Origin: Nocardia brevicatena NBRC 12119
GTDB taxonomy: Bacteria; Actinomycetota; Actinomycetes; Mycobacteriales; Mycobacteriaceae
Direction: 5' to 3'
DNA: 64,000 bases
Assembly: GCF_000308495.1 (NCBI RefSeq)
Contig: NZ_BAFU01000244.1
Span: 27,167 to 91,166, forward strand
Under the pieces are notes generated by a model. That model did not search any database, was not told the DNA's origin, and saw nothing but the letters and a program-made list of their open reading frames with translations. The translations under genes and the position numbers were made by a program. Below, piece by piece: positions 18,396 through 26,192 of the stretch (the stretch's first letter is position 1; each line of letters starts with the position of its first letter).

Positions 18396-18722
18396 TTACT
18401 TCGCGCCGGTGGTGGCCTTGCGGTAGTGCAGTGAGCGCTGGGCGGCCACATCGCCTCTGACGCCTTCGAGCAGCGTCGACGCGCGGGTTCCGAAGTCGTC
18501 GGAGCCCGGAGCACCGGTGCTGTGCGAGTCGTGCCCGCGGGGTGGGGAAGCGGAGTCCGGGCCGGCCGCATCGGCGGCCAGCTCGCGGGCGATATTGGCC
18601 AGAATGCCGGTGGCCGTCCACAGCTGGCTGCGCGCGTAAGCATCGTCGATCCGTCCGATCACGTCTTGTTCGACGGTGCGGACGATTGCCTCCAGGGCGC
18701 GGGTGTGCGTCAGGTAGTCCAT
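18396..18722 (-). CDS. small LvaB-like partner of phosphotransferase (DUF6285-like)
   Basis: A 108-residue, mostly helical protein (MDYLTHTRALEAIVRTVEQD, then YARSQLWTATGILANIAREL, then an acidic linker). Its ATG overlaps the stop of the kinase gene (TGATG), the same arrangement as the small protein that follows kinases of the LvaA type in 4-hydroxyacid catabolism. The similarity was judged by eye from size, order and helical pattern, so the family name is tentative. A role as activating subunit of the kinase is inferred. Confidence 0.6.
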   Translation of the reverse strand: MDYLTHTRALEAIVRTVEQDVIGRIDDAYARSQLWTATGILANIARELAADAAGPDSASPPRGHDSHSTGAPGSDDFGTRASTLLEGVRGDVAAQRSLHYRKATTGAK

Positions 18723-19849
18723 CACAGATGCTCCGATCCGGTGCGGGTGCCCTCGTGGCGCTGGATCTTCTCCAACAGCACGATCGAGAGCCTACGGTTC
18801 AGGTAGGTGGAGAGCAGCGGGCGCAGATCCAGGTAGTGGCCCTCGTCGATCAGGGCGATCGCCTTGGCCTCCATGCACAGCCGCGACCAGCCCGCGGCGA
18901 TCTCCCACCACAGCAGTCGCTCGCGGTCGACCTCGGTACCGGCCAGGTCTTCGTAGCGGGCCAGGAATTCGCGTCGGCTCAGCACGCCCATCATCGAGTC
19001 CTCGGGCGCGTCGGTTCCCATCAATGTCCACCCGAGGTCGAAGTACGGGTCACCCGCACCGGCCTCCTCCCAGTCGAGGATGGCCGAGATCTCGCCGGGC
19101 CTGCGCCACAACACGTTTCCGAGTCGGAAGTCGCCGTGGACCACGGTGGTCGTGCCGGTCGCGGGCATCCTGTCGCCCAGCCAATCGGTGAGGAATCGGT
19201 GGAAATCCGGCAGAACCAAGCCGGTCTCGGCCAGACTCCGGGTCCAGCGGTCCAGCACACCGGCGGGATCCTTGCGCGGAGCCCAGTCGAGTACCTCGGC
19301 GGATCTCTCCGCTCCAGCGAGTCCGTGGAAACCGGCGAGTGCCGCCGTGTAGGCGTGAGCCAGCAACGTCTTGTCCTGATCGGTGTAACCGCGGGCACCG
19401 TCTCGCACGACGTCGCCGCTTATTTCTTCGGAGATCAGAAAGGCCCGTCCCAGCGGCCCGCCGGCCGGGCCGCTGGACAGCACGCGGGGCACCGCGATTC
19501 CGTGTCCGGTGAGCCAGCGCAACAGCGCGGCCTCGCCTTCGGGACTGTATGGCGCCAGCGGCCCGTGTACCGGCGGGATCCGCACGATGACCGAGGCATG
19601 CGGACCGCCCGGTTCGAACCGATAGCGAATGGTGGTCTGCGAGAGCCCGCCGCCCAGCAGTTCGCGCCGCACAGGGGTGCTTGCGGGCAGGTCGAAAGCG
19701 GCTCGGACCTGCTGATCGAGAACGCGCAGATCGATGCCCCCGTGCTCGTCGGCGGTCAGTGCGGCGTGGTGCGCCTGCTCGGTGGCCTCCGGTGCGGGCC
19801 CATCGGGATCGGTGGCGGCGGTGGTGCGGTCGGTCATGCCGGATGTCAT
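18722..19849 (-). CDS. phosphotransferase-family kinase, LvaA-like
   Basis: A 375-residue APH-fold kinase. VVHGDFRLGNVLWRR carries the catalytic Asp and Asn and AILDWEEAGAGDPYFDLGW the second metal Asp. Enzymes of this group (LvaA, and the kinase domain of ACAD10/11) phosphorylate the hydroxyl of a hydroxyacyl-CoA, after which an acyl-CoA dehydrogenase eliminates phosphate. In this operon an acyl-CoA-dehydrogenase stub precedes it and an LvaB-like gene overlaps its end. The start ATG at 19849 has AGGAG. The hydroxyacyl-CoA role is inferred from context. Confidence 0.85.
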   Translation of the reverse strand: MTSGMTDRTTAATDPDGPAPEATEQAHHAALTADEHGGIDLRVLDQQVRAAFDLPASTPVRRELLGGGLSQTTIRYRFEPGGPHASVIVRIPPVHGPLAPYSPEGEAALLRWLTGHGIAVPRVLSSGPAGGPLGRAFLISEEISGDVVRDGARGYTDQDKTLLAHAYTAALAGFHGLAGAERSAEVLDWAPRKDPAGVLDRWTRSLAETGLVLPDFHRFLTDWLGDRMPATGTTTVVHGDFRLGNVLWRRPGEISAILDWEEAGAGDPYFDLGWTLMGTDAPEDSMMGVLSRREFLARYEDLAGTEVDRERLLWWEIAAGWSRLCMEAKAIALIDEGHYLDLRPLLSTYLNRRLSIVLLEKIQRHEGTRTGSEHL

Positions 19850-19886
19850 GGCGGCTCCTGCCGGGTCGGAAACGGCGTCGGCGTGG

Positions 19887-20069
19887 TCAGAGGTCGGCGA
19901 ACGACGACGCGAGGTTCTCCCGGGCCGGCTGCTCGATCTCGGCCGGCATGTTGCGGGCCGTGACCTGGTCGAACTCCTCGAAGGGCGCCGTTCCGTACTC
20001 TGGACCCGGGCCGAGCGGTTCGAACAGGGTGAACTCCACGTCCCGCAGGTTGCTCTTGTCGTGCCTCAT
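19887..20069 (-). pseudogene. N-terminal stub of a FadE5-like acyl-CoA dehydrogenase
   Basis: Sixty residues only. RHDKSNLRDVEFTLFEPLG and TARNMPAEIEQPARENLA match the N-terminal helices of FadE5-type enzymes (SHYKSNVRDQVFNLFE in FadE5), then a stop follows. The catalytic domain is absent and the kinase begins 37 bases later, so an internal deletion has probably removed about 540 codons. It keeps a good ribosome site and may still be translated. It is the first gene of the operon behind the palindrome at 20168. Confidence 0.72.
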
Positions 20070-20167
20070 GGGGCGCCTTCCTCAACTCTGATGCGCCGCC
20101 AACCATAACTAGGAATAACAATTTTGGCGAGAAGGGCGTGGATAATGCCGGTCATCGGTGGATGTAC

Positions 20168-20195
20168 AGCTAGAATATAGACTTCCATTCTAGCT
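20168..20195. promoter_or_regulatory. palindromic operator between divergent operons
   Basis: AGCTAGAAT (20168-20176) and ATTCTAGCT (20187-20195) are perfect 9-bp arms with a 10-base spacer, midway between the kinase operon (-) and the tandem TetR gene (+). This is the usual place for a TetR autoregulatory site. Confidence 0.6.
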
Positions 20196-20242
20196 GGTGG
20201 GCCCGGTTGTTCGACGGGTCATGACGAAGGCGAGGCGAACGC

Positions 20243-21481
20243 GTGATAGATCCCCCGGGGGGCAGGGGCGGAACTGCCGAGCGGGTCGGCCGGGTAGAGC
20301 AGCCACCGCCCGTGCCACGCAAGGAGTCCACTCGTCGATTGCAGCTCGTGGAGGCCGCCGGCCGGCTCTTCCAGGAGCGCGGGTACCACCGGGTCAGCAT
20401 GGAGGAGATCGCCCAGCGGGTGGGCATCAGGGGGCCGGCCCTCTACCGTCATTTCCGCAACAAGCAGGACATCCTGGCTCATGTGGTGCTCGGGCAGATC
20501 TCGGTCACGGCGAGTGTGGTCGAGGCGGCCGCGAATGCCGACGGTACTTCCCGGACTCGGTTCGACAAGATGACCGAGGACCTGGCGCGTCTGGTGCTGA
20601 CACGTGACGAAGCCATGCTCTGGCGGTGGGAACGCCGGAATCTCGCCCAAGCCGACGTGTCCGCCTATCGGGCCCGTGCTCGCCAACTCGAGGCGGCGGT
20701 CGCCTCTGTGGTCTCCGGTCTTCGCCCGGAGGCACCCGCCGCGGACGTGGAACTGCTCAGCTGGGCGGTGCTTTCGGTGTTCGCACACTCCCGGGGCCTG
20801 CGCTCCTCGGGGAGCTCCGGTGGCCACGATGCTCCCGCTGCGCTGCTGCGTCGGTTCGCGGCCGAGGTCGTCCGGGTTCCGCTGGCAGAGGGCGGCAGTG
20901 CCGAGGGTGTGCCACCGATCTTCCGGGCCGGGGGCCGCCGGGAGCGGATCATCGAGGCGGCCACCCAGCTCTTTGCCGACCGTGGCTTCGTCGAGGTCAG
21001 CATGGAGGACATTGCTGCCGAATCCGACGCCGCGCTCGCCACGATCTATCAGAACTTCGACAGCAAAGGGGCCCTACTGGCGGTGATTCTCCGCCGCGCC
21101 ATGGCAGGCCTGAACTACACGGTGACGCACCGCCTGGCCGGGCTCGTCTCCCCGGAGTCCCGGCTGGCAGCCCTGCTCGGGTTGTACGTCGAGCTGGCGC
21201 TGGGGCCGCACGGACGCACATTCGGCATCTTCGATCAAGAGGTTGTGATGCTGGGTGAGGGCGAGCGCGAGGATCTGCTGGTGAGCTACCGGGGGCATGT
21301 CGACCAGTGGGTCGCGGTGCTTCGGGAGGTGCGTCCGGAGCTCGGTAGTGCCGAGGCGCGCGCCCGGGTCCGTTCCGCATTAGGGCTCGCCGCCGACATC
21401 GCCCAGACTCCCCGCCTCCGCGCCCGCGCGACCCTGCATCAAGACCTCGTCGCCCTGATGAGTTCGCTGCTCCGGGTCTGA
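20243..21481 (+). CDS. tandem TetR-family regulator with two DNA-binding domains
   Basis: A 412-residue protein containing two TetR N-terminal helix-turn-helix domains: about 33-80 (QLVEAAGRLFQERGYHRVSM, then GIRGPALYRHFRNKQD) and about 231-280 (ERIIEAATQLFADRGFVEVS, then ALATIYQNFDSKGALL). Each is followed by a helical ligand/dimer region. Such fused pairs occur in actinobacterial lipid and steroid gene regions. The start is a GTG at 20243; a weak purine-rich site precedes it. It faces the kinase operon across the 20168 palindrome and probably represses both. Confidence 0.88.
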   Translation: MIDPPGGRGGTAERVGRVEQPPPVPRKESTRRLQLVEAAGRLFQERGYHRVSMEEIAQRVGIRGPALYRHFRNKQDILAHVVLGQISVTASVVEAAANADGTSRTRFDKMTEDLARLVLTRDEAMLWRWERRNLAQADVSAYRARARQLEAAVASVVSGLRPEAPAADVELLSWAVLSVFAHSRGLRSSGSSGGHDAPAALLRRFAAEVVRVPLAEGGSAEGVPPIFRAGGRRERIIEAATQLFADRGFVEVSMEDIAAESDAALATIYQNFDSKGALLAVILRRAMAGLNYTVTHRLAGLVSPESRLAALLGLYVELALGPHGRTFGIFDQEVVMLGEGEREDLLVSYRGHVDQWVAVLREVRPELGSAEARARVRSALGLAADIAQTPRLRARATLHQDLVALMSSLLRV

Positions 21482-21621
21482 CCAGGGGGTAGGTGGGTCC
21501 GATGAGCCGGGCGCCGAGGTCTCCGTTGCCTCGCGCTCTCCTCTGGTAACTTCTCGCCGGCCCGCTTGAATCGTGCTGCACCGGCGCCGGAGTCGCTGTC
21601 CGGGCGCCCCGCCGTACTGCG

Positions 21622-21945
21622 GTGACGGTGCCGCCGGAGTGGGTGGATGTGAACGGCCATCTCGGTTTCCCGAGTATCTCGCGCCGGCCGCTGCCGGGCT
21701 CGGCCAGCGGTGGGTCGATCGGATGCCGCTGTCCGCGGCGTGCCTCCTCCACCGCCAAGAGCCGGTGTACTGGCACGGAGTCGCCGAGGGAGACGAGCTG
21801 ACCGTGTCCGGTGCTCGTCCGCGCGGCTTCGCCGGTGCATGCCGCCGGTGGAATGCTCGTGGCCGTCCAGCTGTGCCACGAGACCCGGGGCGAGGTCTCT
21901 TTCGCCGCGCTGACCTTCTTCGGCCCGCTGCCGGAACTCCGATGA
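21622..21945 (+). pseudogene. hotdog-fold acyl-CoA thioesterase, frameshifted
   Basis: VTVPPEWVDVNGHLGF is the active-site strand of 4HBT/betainyl-type thioesterases. Similarity then continues in a second frame (PEYLAPAAAGLGQRWVDRM, VYWHGVAEGDELTVSG) and finally in a third frame (MLVAVQLCHETRGEV, ending GPLPELR and TGA at 21943). At least two frameshifts exist within 325 bases, so it is inactive. Confidence 0.75.
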
Positions 21946-22063
21946 CGGTTATGTGAATACGGCTTTCGAAAATTTATCCTGCTGATTTCTCTTCACTCGC
22001 ACACTTATCGCTGATAGCGTCCCATTCGGTTATTCGCGCTTCTAATTTTCGATGAGGTTAACA

Positions 22064-23113
22064 ATGGTGCAGCGTATCAGGATCGGGCTGCTGATCGGTG
22101 TGGTCGAGCGGCTGGGCGAGGTCGGGAACCGGCTGGCGGCGCTGGAGGATGTCGGGCTGGAGTCGGTGACCGTCTCGGAGGCGTACACATTCGACGCGGT
22201 GAGCCAACTCGGCTTCCTCGCCGCCTGGACTCGCACCGTCGAACTGGCCACCGGAATCCTGCCGGTGCACACCCGGACGCCCACCCTGTTGGCGATGACC
22301 GCGGCGGGGCTGGACTTCGCCTCCGAAGGGCGGTTCCGACTCGGGCTCGGAGCCTCCGGCCCCCAGGTGGTGGACGGTTTCCACGGCGTCGACTACGTCG
22401 CGCCGCTGAGCCGCATCTCGGAAGCAATTGACGTGTGCCGTGCGGTATGGCGTCGCGAGAAGCTGGTGCACGAGGGCCGCAGGTGGGTTATTCCTCGGAC
22501 CGAGGGCTATCCGGCCCTGAAGCTGATCCAGAAGCCGGTCCGCACACATATCCCGATCACGGTGGCGGGCACCGGCCCGAAAACCGTCCGGCTGGCGGCC
22601 GCGAAGGCCGACGCCTGGGAGCCGATCTTCTTCCACCCCGGCCGTGCCGAGGAGGTGTGGGGCGCCGACCTGGCCGCCGGCGCGACCGAACGGGCATCGG
22701 ATCTGTCCCCGCTGGAAATCGTCGCCCGGGTTCCGGTAGCAATCGGTGCCGACACCACCGCCGAGTTCGAGAAGGCCCGCGCTCAGCTGGCGCTCTACGT
22801 GGGTGGGATGGGTTCGCGGAAACAGAACTTCTATCACGATCTGGCGCACCGCTACGGATACGGCCCGGAGGCCGACCGGATCCAGGGCCATTATCTCTCC
22901 GGCCGGGTACCGGAGGCCGTCGCCGCTGTCCCCGACGAGTTCGTGCGCGCGACGACCCTGATCGGAACTCCGGATGACGTGGCCGAGCGGCTGGGTGTCT
23001 TCCAGCGCGCCGGGCTCGGCCTGCTCACCATCCAACCGATGAACGAGGCGCCCGATCGGGTTGCCGAGGCCGTCCGGACGTTGCGCGCGGCTTCCGACGC
23101 CCTGGCCGGCTAA
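22064..23113 (+). CDS. F420-type LLM (luciferase-like) oxidoreductase
   Basis: A 349-residue TIM-barrel oxidoreductase. RFRLGLGASGPQVVDGFHGV (about residues 90-109) and AIDVCRAVWRREKLVHEGR are close to the signature of Rv3520c-like enzymes assigned to coenzyme F420. Start ATG 22064 is preferred to the one at 22052 because a GAGG element precedes it. The BVMO gene follows 40 bases later, so the two are probably co-transcribed. It may oxidise an alcohol or reduce an unsaturated ketone ahead of the Baeyer-Villiger step; this is inferred. Confidence 0.86.
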   Translation: MVQRIRIGLLIGVVERLGEVGNRLAALEDVGLESVTVSEAYTFDAVSQLGFLAAWTRTVELATGILPVHTRTPTLLAMTAAGLDFASEGRFRLGLGASGPQVVDGFHGVDYVAPLSRISEAIDVCRAVWRREKLVHEGRRWVIPRTEGYPALKLIQKPVRTHIPITVAGTGPKTVRLAAAKADAWEPIFFHPGRAEEVWGADLAAGATERASDLSPLEIVARVPVAIGADTTAEFEKARAQLALYVGGMGSRKQNFYHDLAHRYGYGPEADRIQGHYLSGRVPEAVAAVPDEFVRATTLIGTPDDVAERLGVFQRAGLGLLTIQPMNEAPDRVAEAVRTLRAASDALAG

Positions 23114-23153
23114 CCGGCGACATCGTCCGAACCAACAACTGTCGAGGTGTGTG

Positions 23154-25085
23154 ATGAAAGCCCAGCGAAACGACCGCCACGATCAGGTCGACTTGGCCGC
23201 CATGATCGAGCAAGCCGGAATCCCGCTCTTGCTGCCCGCCCTGGTCCAGCTCACCGGTGATCTCCGATGGCTGGAGGAACGCTACCGGCCCTGCAGGCCC
23301 GTCGGGTTCGTCGAGGACCCCACGGGCGGGCTGGACCCGGAGGGTCAGGCCGAGATCCGCGCGGCCGCAGTGGACGCGGTGTCGCGGTGGCACAAAGGGG
23401 AACTGGAACCCGAGCTGCCCGTCCCTGGTTCGCACCTGATGGCCGCGCTGATGAGCCAGTGCCTGGGCGCCCCGGTGCCGGAAGACTACGCGCCGATGCT
23501 GAGCGAGCAACTGGGGTTGCGCCCATACAAACCCGAGCGGATGCACGAACAGTTGGCCGGACGGGACTTCTCGGTGGCCGTGATCGGTGCCGGGATTTCC
23601 GGCCTCGCGGCGGCCCGCAGCCTCGCGGCGGCCGGGATACCGTACACGGTCCTGGAGAAGAACTCCGAGGTTGGCGGCACCTGGTGGGAGAACCGCTACC
23701 CGGGGGCCCGGGTCGATGTTCCCAGCAACCTCTACTCTTTCTCTTTCATTGATAAACAGTGGAGCGAGCACTTCTCGCAGCGGGACGAGATCTCCGAGTA
23801 TCTGGTCCGCGCCTCCCACGAACTGGGAATTCGCGACGCGATCCGGTTCGGCGTCGAGGTGCACAGTGCCCGGTGGGACGCCGGGCGTCAGGTGTGGGTG
23901 CTGTCGATGACGACACCGCAGGGAACAGAGACACTGCAGGCTTCCGCTCTGATCACCGCCGTCGGCTTGCACAACCGGCCGAAGATCCCGGACTTCCCCG
24001 GTCTGGGGGACTTCGCCGGCGAGGTCGCGCACTCTGCCCAGTGGCCGGAAGGGCTGGACTTGACCGGTAAGCGAGTCGGGGTGATCGGTGCGGGAGCCAG
24101 TGCCATGCAGGTGGTGCCCGCAGTGGTCGACCGTACCGCGCATCTGACCGTCTTCCAGCGCTCCGCGCACTGGGTGGCCCCCAATGACCTCTATTTCCAG
24201 CATATTTCCGCAGCCGACCACTGGTTGCTGGAGAATGTCCCGTTCTACCGGGAGTGGAACCGGTTCCGCCTCTACTGGATGTACACCGAAGGCATGTTCC
24301 CTGCGCTCGAGGTGGATCCGGAGTGGGATATCAGCAGGAACTCGGTCAATCGGTACAGCGAGGCGCTGCGACGCTTCTACACCGACTACCTGAACTCCCG
24401 GTTGCGCGACCGGCCCGACCTGGTGGAGGCGTGCACCCCGACGTTCCCGCCGTTCGGCCGGCGCATCCTGATCGACAACGGGTGGTTCGACGTGCTGAAG
24501 CGTGACGATGTGGACCTGGTCCGCAGCGGGATCTCCCGGCTCACCCCTACCGGCGTGGTCACCACAGACGGGGACGAGGTGAAACTCGACGTGCTGGTGC
24601 TCTGCACCGGATTCCAGCAGCAGAGGTATCTCTACCCGCTCGAGGTGACCGGCCTCGACGGCCGGGAGTTGCGCGAGGAGTGGCGCGATGACAACGCCCG
24701 CGCTTACCTCGGCCTGGCCGGCCCGGGCTATCCGAACCTCTTCTACCTGTTCGGGCCGAATACCAACCCGCCCGGCGGCAGCTACATCAACCTCGCCGAG
24801 GCCCAGGTGCGTTACGTGACCGACCTGCTGGTGACCATGGCACGCGACGGTATCGGTGCGGTCGAGGTGCGCCAAGACGTGTACGCGGACTACAACGAAC
24901 GCTTGGACGCGGCCAACCGCACCAAGGTGTTCGCCCTGGATGGGGTGGAGAGCTACTACCGCAATTCCACCGGGCGGGTGGTCACCAATTCGCCGTGGAC
25001 GGTGCTGCAGTACTGGAACATGACCCAGCGCCCGGATCTCAACGACTATGTGGTGTCGCCGGCACCGACCTCCGGCTCGAATTGA
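23154..25085 (+). CDS. Baeyer-Villiger monooxygenase, 4-hydroxyacetophenone monooxygenase-like
   Basis: A 643-residue FAD/NADPH enzyme that inserts oxygen next to a ketone to give an ester or lactone. It has an extra N-terminal domain of about 135 residues as in HAPMO, then the FAD motif GAGISG (145-150), GGTWWENRYPGARVDVPS, the BVMO fingerprint FAGEVAHSAQWP (287-298), and the NADPH motif GAGASA (312-317). Near the end FGPNTNPPGGSY is also HAPMO-like. The ATG at 23154 is in a GAGGTGTGTG context. An HSL hydrolase downstream could cleave the product ester. Confidence 0.92.
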   Translation: MKAQRNDRHDQVDLAAMIEQAGIPLLLPALVQLTGDLRWLEERYRPCRPVGFVEDPTGGLDPEGQAEIRAAAVDAVSRWHKGELEPELPVPGSHLMAALMSQCLGAPVPEDYAPMLSEQLGLRPYKPERMHEQLAGRDFSVAVIGAGISGLAAARSLAAAGIPYTVLEKNSEVGGTWWENRYPGARVDVPSNLYSFSFIDKQWSEHFSQRDEISEYLVRASHELGIRDAIRFGVEVHSARWDAGRQVWVLSMTTPQGTETLQASALITAVGLHNRPKIPDFPGLGDFAGEVAHSAQWPEGLDLTGKRVGVIGAGASAMQVVPAVVDRTAHLTVFQRSAHWVAPNDLYFQHISAADHWLLENVPFYREWNRFRLYWMYTEGMFPALEVDPEWDISRNSVNRYSEALRRFYTDYLNSRLRDRPDLVEACTPTFPPFGRRILIDNGWFDVLKRDDVDLVRSGISRLTPTGVVTTDGDEVKLDVLVLCTGFQQQRYLYPLEVTGLDGRELREEWRDDNARAYLGLAGPGYPNLFYLFGPNTNPPGGSYINLAEAQVRYVTDLLVTMARDGIGAVEVRQDVYADYNERLDAANRTKVFALDGVESYYRNSTGRVVTNSPWTVLQYWNMTQRPDLNDYVVSPAPTSGSN

Positions 25086-25110
25086 GCGGGATTCGTTAAT
25101 TGAAATTCTG

Positions 25111-25137
25111 TTGACTCCGGCGTTTATGGGGTAGGGT
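25111..25137 (+). promoter_or_regulatory. possible housekeeping promoter
   Basis: TTGACT (25111) and TAGGGT (25132) with a 15-base spacer lie in a short AT-rich patch 150 bases before the hydrolase at 25287. The spacer is short, so this is tentative. Confidence 0.3.
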
Positions 25138-25286
25138 ATGTGCCGGTCGTCACAGTGGGTCGCCGTGGAGCTGTCCGCCTGACCTCGACGCAACTCTTGA
25201 TCCAATGCCGGAAAAAGCATCATGGAGTGCAGATATGTGCTCTCCGGCGAGCTCTCCGGTCGTGAACTCATCCTGAGGAGGATGCT

Positions 25287-26165
25287 GTGCCCGAGCAGCG
25301 CGTCATCGACGCGGTTATTGACGCTTATTCTTTTGCCGGCCCGGATGCGACCCTTGAACAGGTGCGCACCGGCTACGACGGGAGCATGGAGAAGGCGGGC
25401 CTTCCCGAAGGGGTGACCCGCGAAGAGGGTGTTCTGGGTAGCGTGCCCGGGGCGTGGCTCCGTCCCCCCGGTGCCGATGGCCGCGTCGTGCTCTACCTAC
25501 ACGGAGGCGGGTTCCAGTTCGGCTCCAGCCGCAGCCATGCCCCGCTTGCCGGGGTGCTGGCCATCGCTTCCGGCGCCGAGGTGTTCGTGCTCGACTACCT
25601 CCGCGCACCGGAGCATCCCTTCCCCGCCGCGCTCGACGACGCTACCGCGGCGCTCCGGGCGCTGGCCGAGGAGCGCGGCTCCGACAAGGTCGTGCCGGCC
25701 GGTGACTCCGCCGGCGGCAGTATCGTGTTCGGCACCTTGTTGGCAGCCCGTGCGGCCGGAATCGGGAGCCTGCTCGGCGCGGTCGCGTTCTCGCCGTGGG
25801 TCGACCTGACCCAGAGCGGTGCCACCATCGCCGACCGCGCCGAGCGTGACCCCCTGGTCACCAGGGAACAGCTCGAGGCGAACGCCACCGCGTACCTCGG
25901 CGACGGGGACCGCTCCGAGCCACTGGCCTCCCCCCTCTACGGCGACCTTGCCGCACTGCCGCCGGTGCTACTGCAGGTGGGTACCGAAGAAATCCTCTTG
26001 GACGACACCCAGCGTCTCGCCGAGAAGATCCGCGCGAGCGGAGGCCGGGTCGAGGTGCAGGTCGAGGAGGGCATGCCCCACGTGCACCAGATCCTGCTCG
26101 GCCGCCTCCCCGAAGCCCTCCCGTCACTCCAGCGAGCCGGCGCCTTCATCCGCTCGCTCGGCTGA
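25287..26165 (+). CDS. alpha/beta hydrolase, HSL type
   Basis: A 292-residue paralogue of the hydrolases at 4240, 5830 and 14501 but more divergent. HGGG is at 72-75, AGDSAGG gives Ser141, the acid is in EILLDDT (Asp239 or Asp240) and the base is His265 in MPHVHQIL. The GTG start has a GAGGAGGA site. It sits between the HAPMO-like enzyme and the BVMO-ADH chimera, which supports a role in cleaving the ester formed by Baeyer-Villiger oxidation. Confidence 0.92.
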   Translation: MPEQRVIDAVIDAYSFAGPDATLEQVRTGYDGSMEKAGLPEGVTREEGVLGSVPGAWLRPPGADGRVVLYLHGGGFQFGSSRSHAPLAGVLAIASGAEVFVLDYLRAPEHPFPAALDDATAALRALAEERGSDKVVPAGDSAGGSIVFGTLLAARAAGIGSLLGAVAFSPWVDLTQSGATIADRAERDPLVTREQLEANATAYLGDGDRSEPLASPLYGDLAALPPVLLQVGTEEILLDDTQRLAEKIRASGGRVEVQVEEGMPHVHQILLGRLPEALPSLQRAGAFIRSLG

Positions 26166-26192
26166 GCACCATCCCCAGAACGGACCACTGTC

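Noticed and set aside
23025-25271. 748-codon minus-strand open frame opposite the BVMO gene
   Set aside because: Its sequence is a shadow of the real gene's codon periodicity (rich in Arg, His, Gly, Val) with no domain, while the plus strand encodes a complete BVMO.
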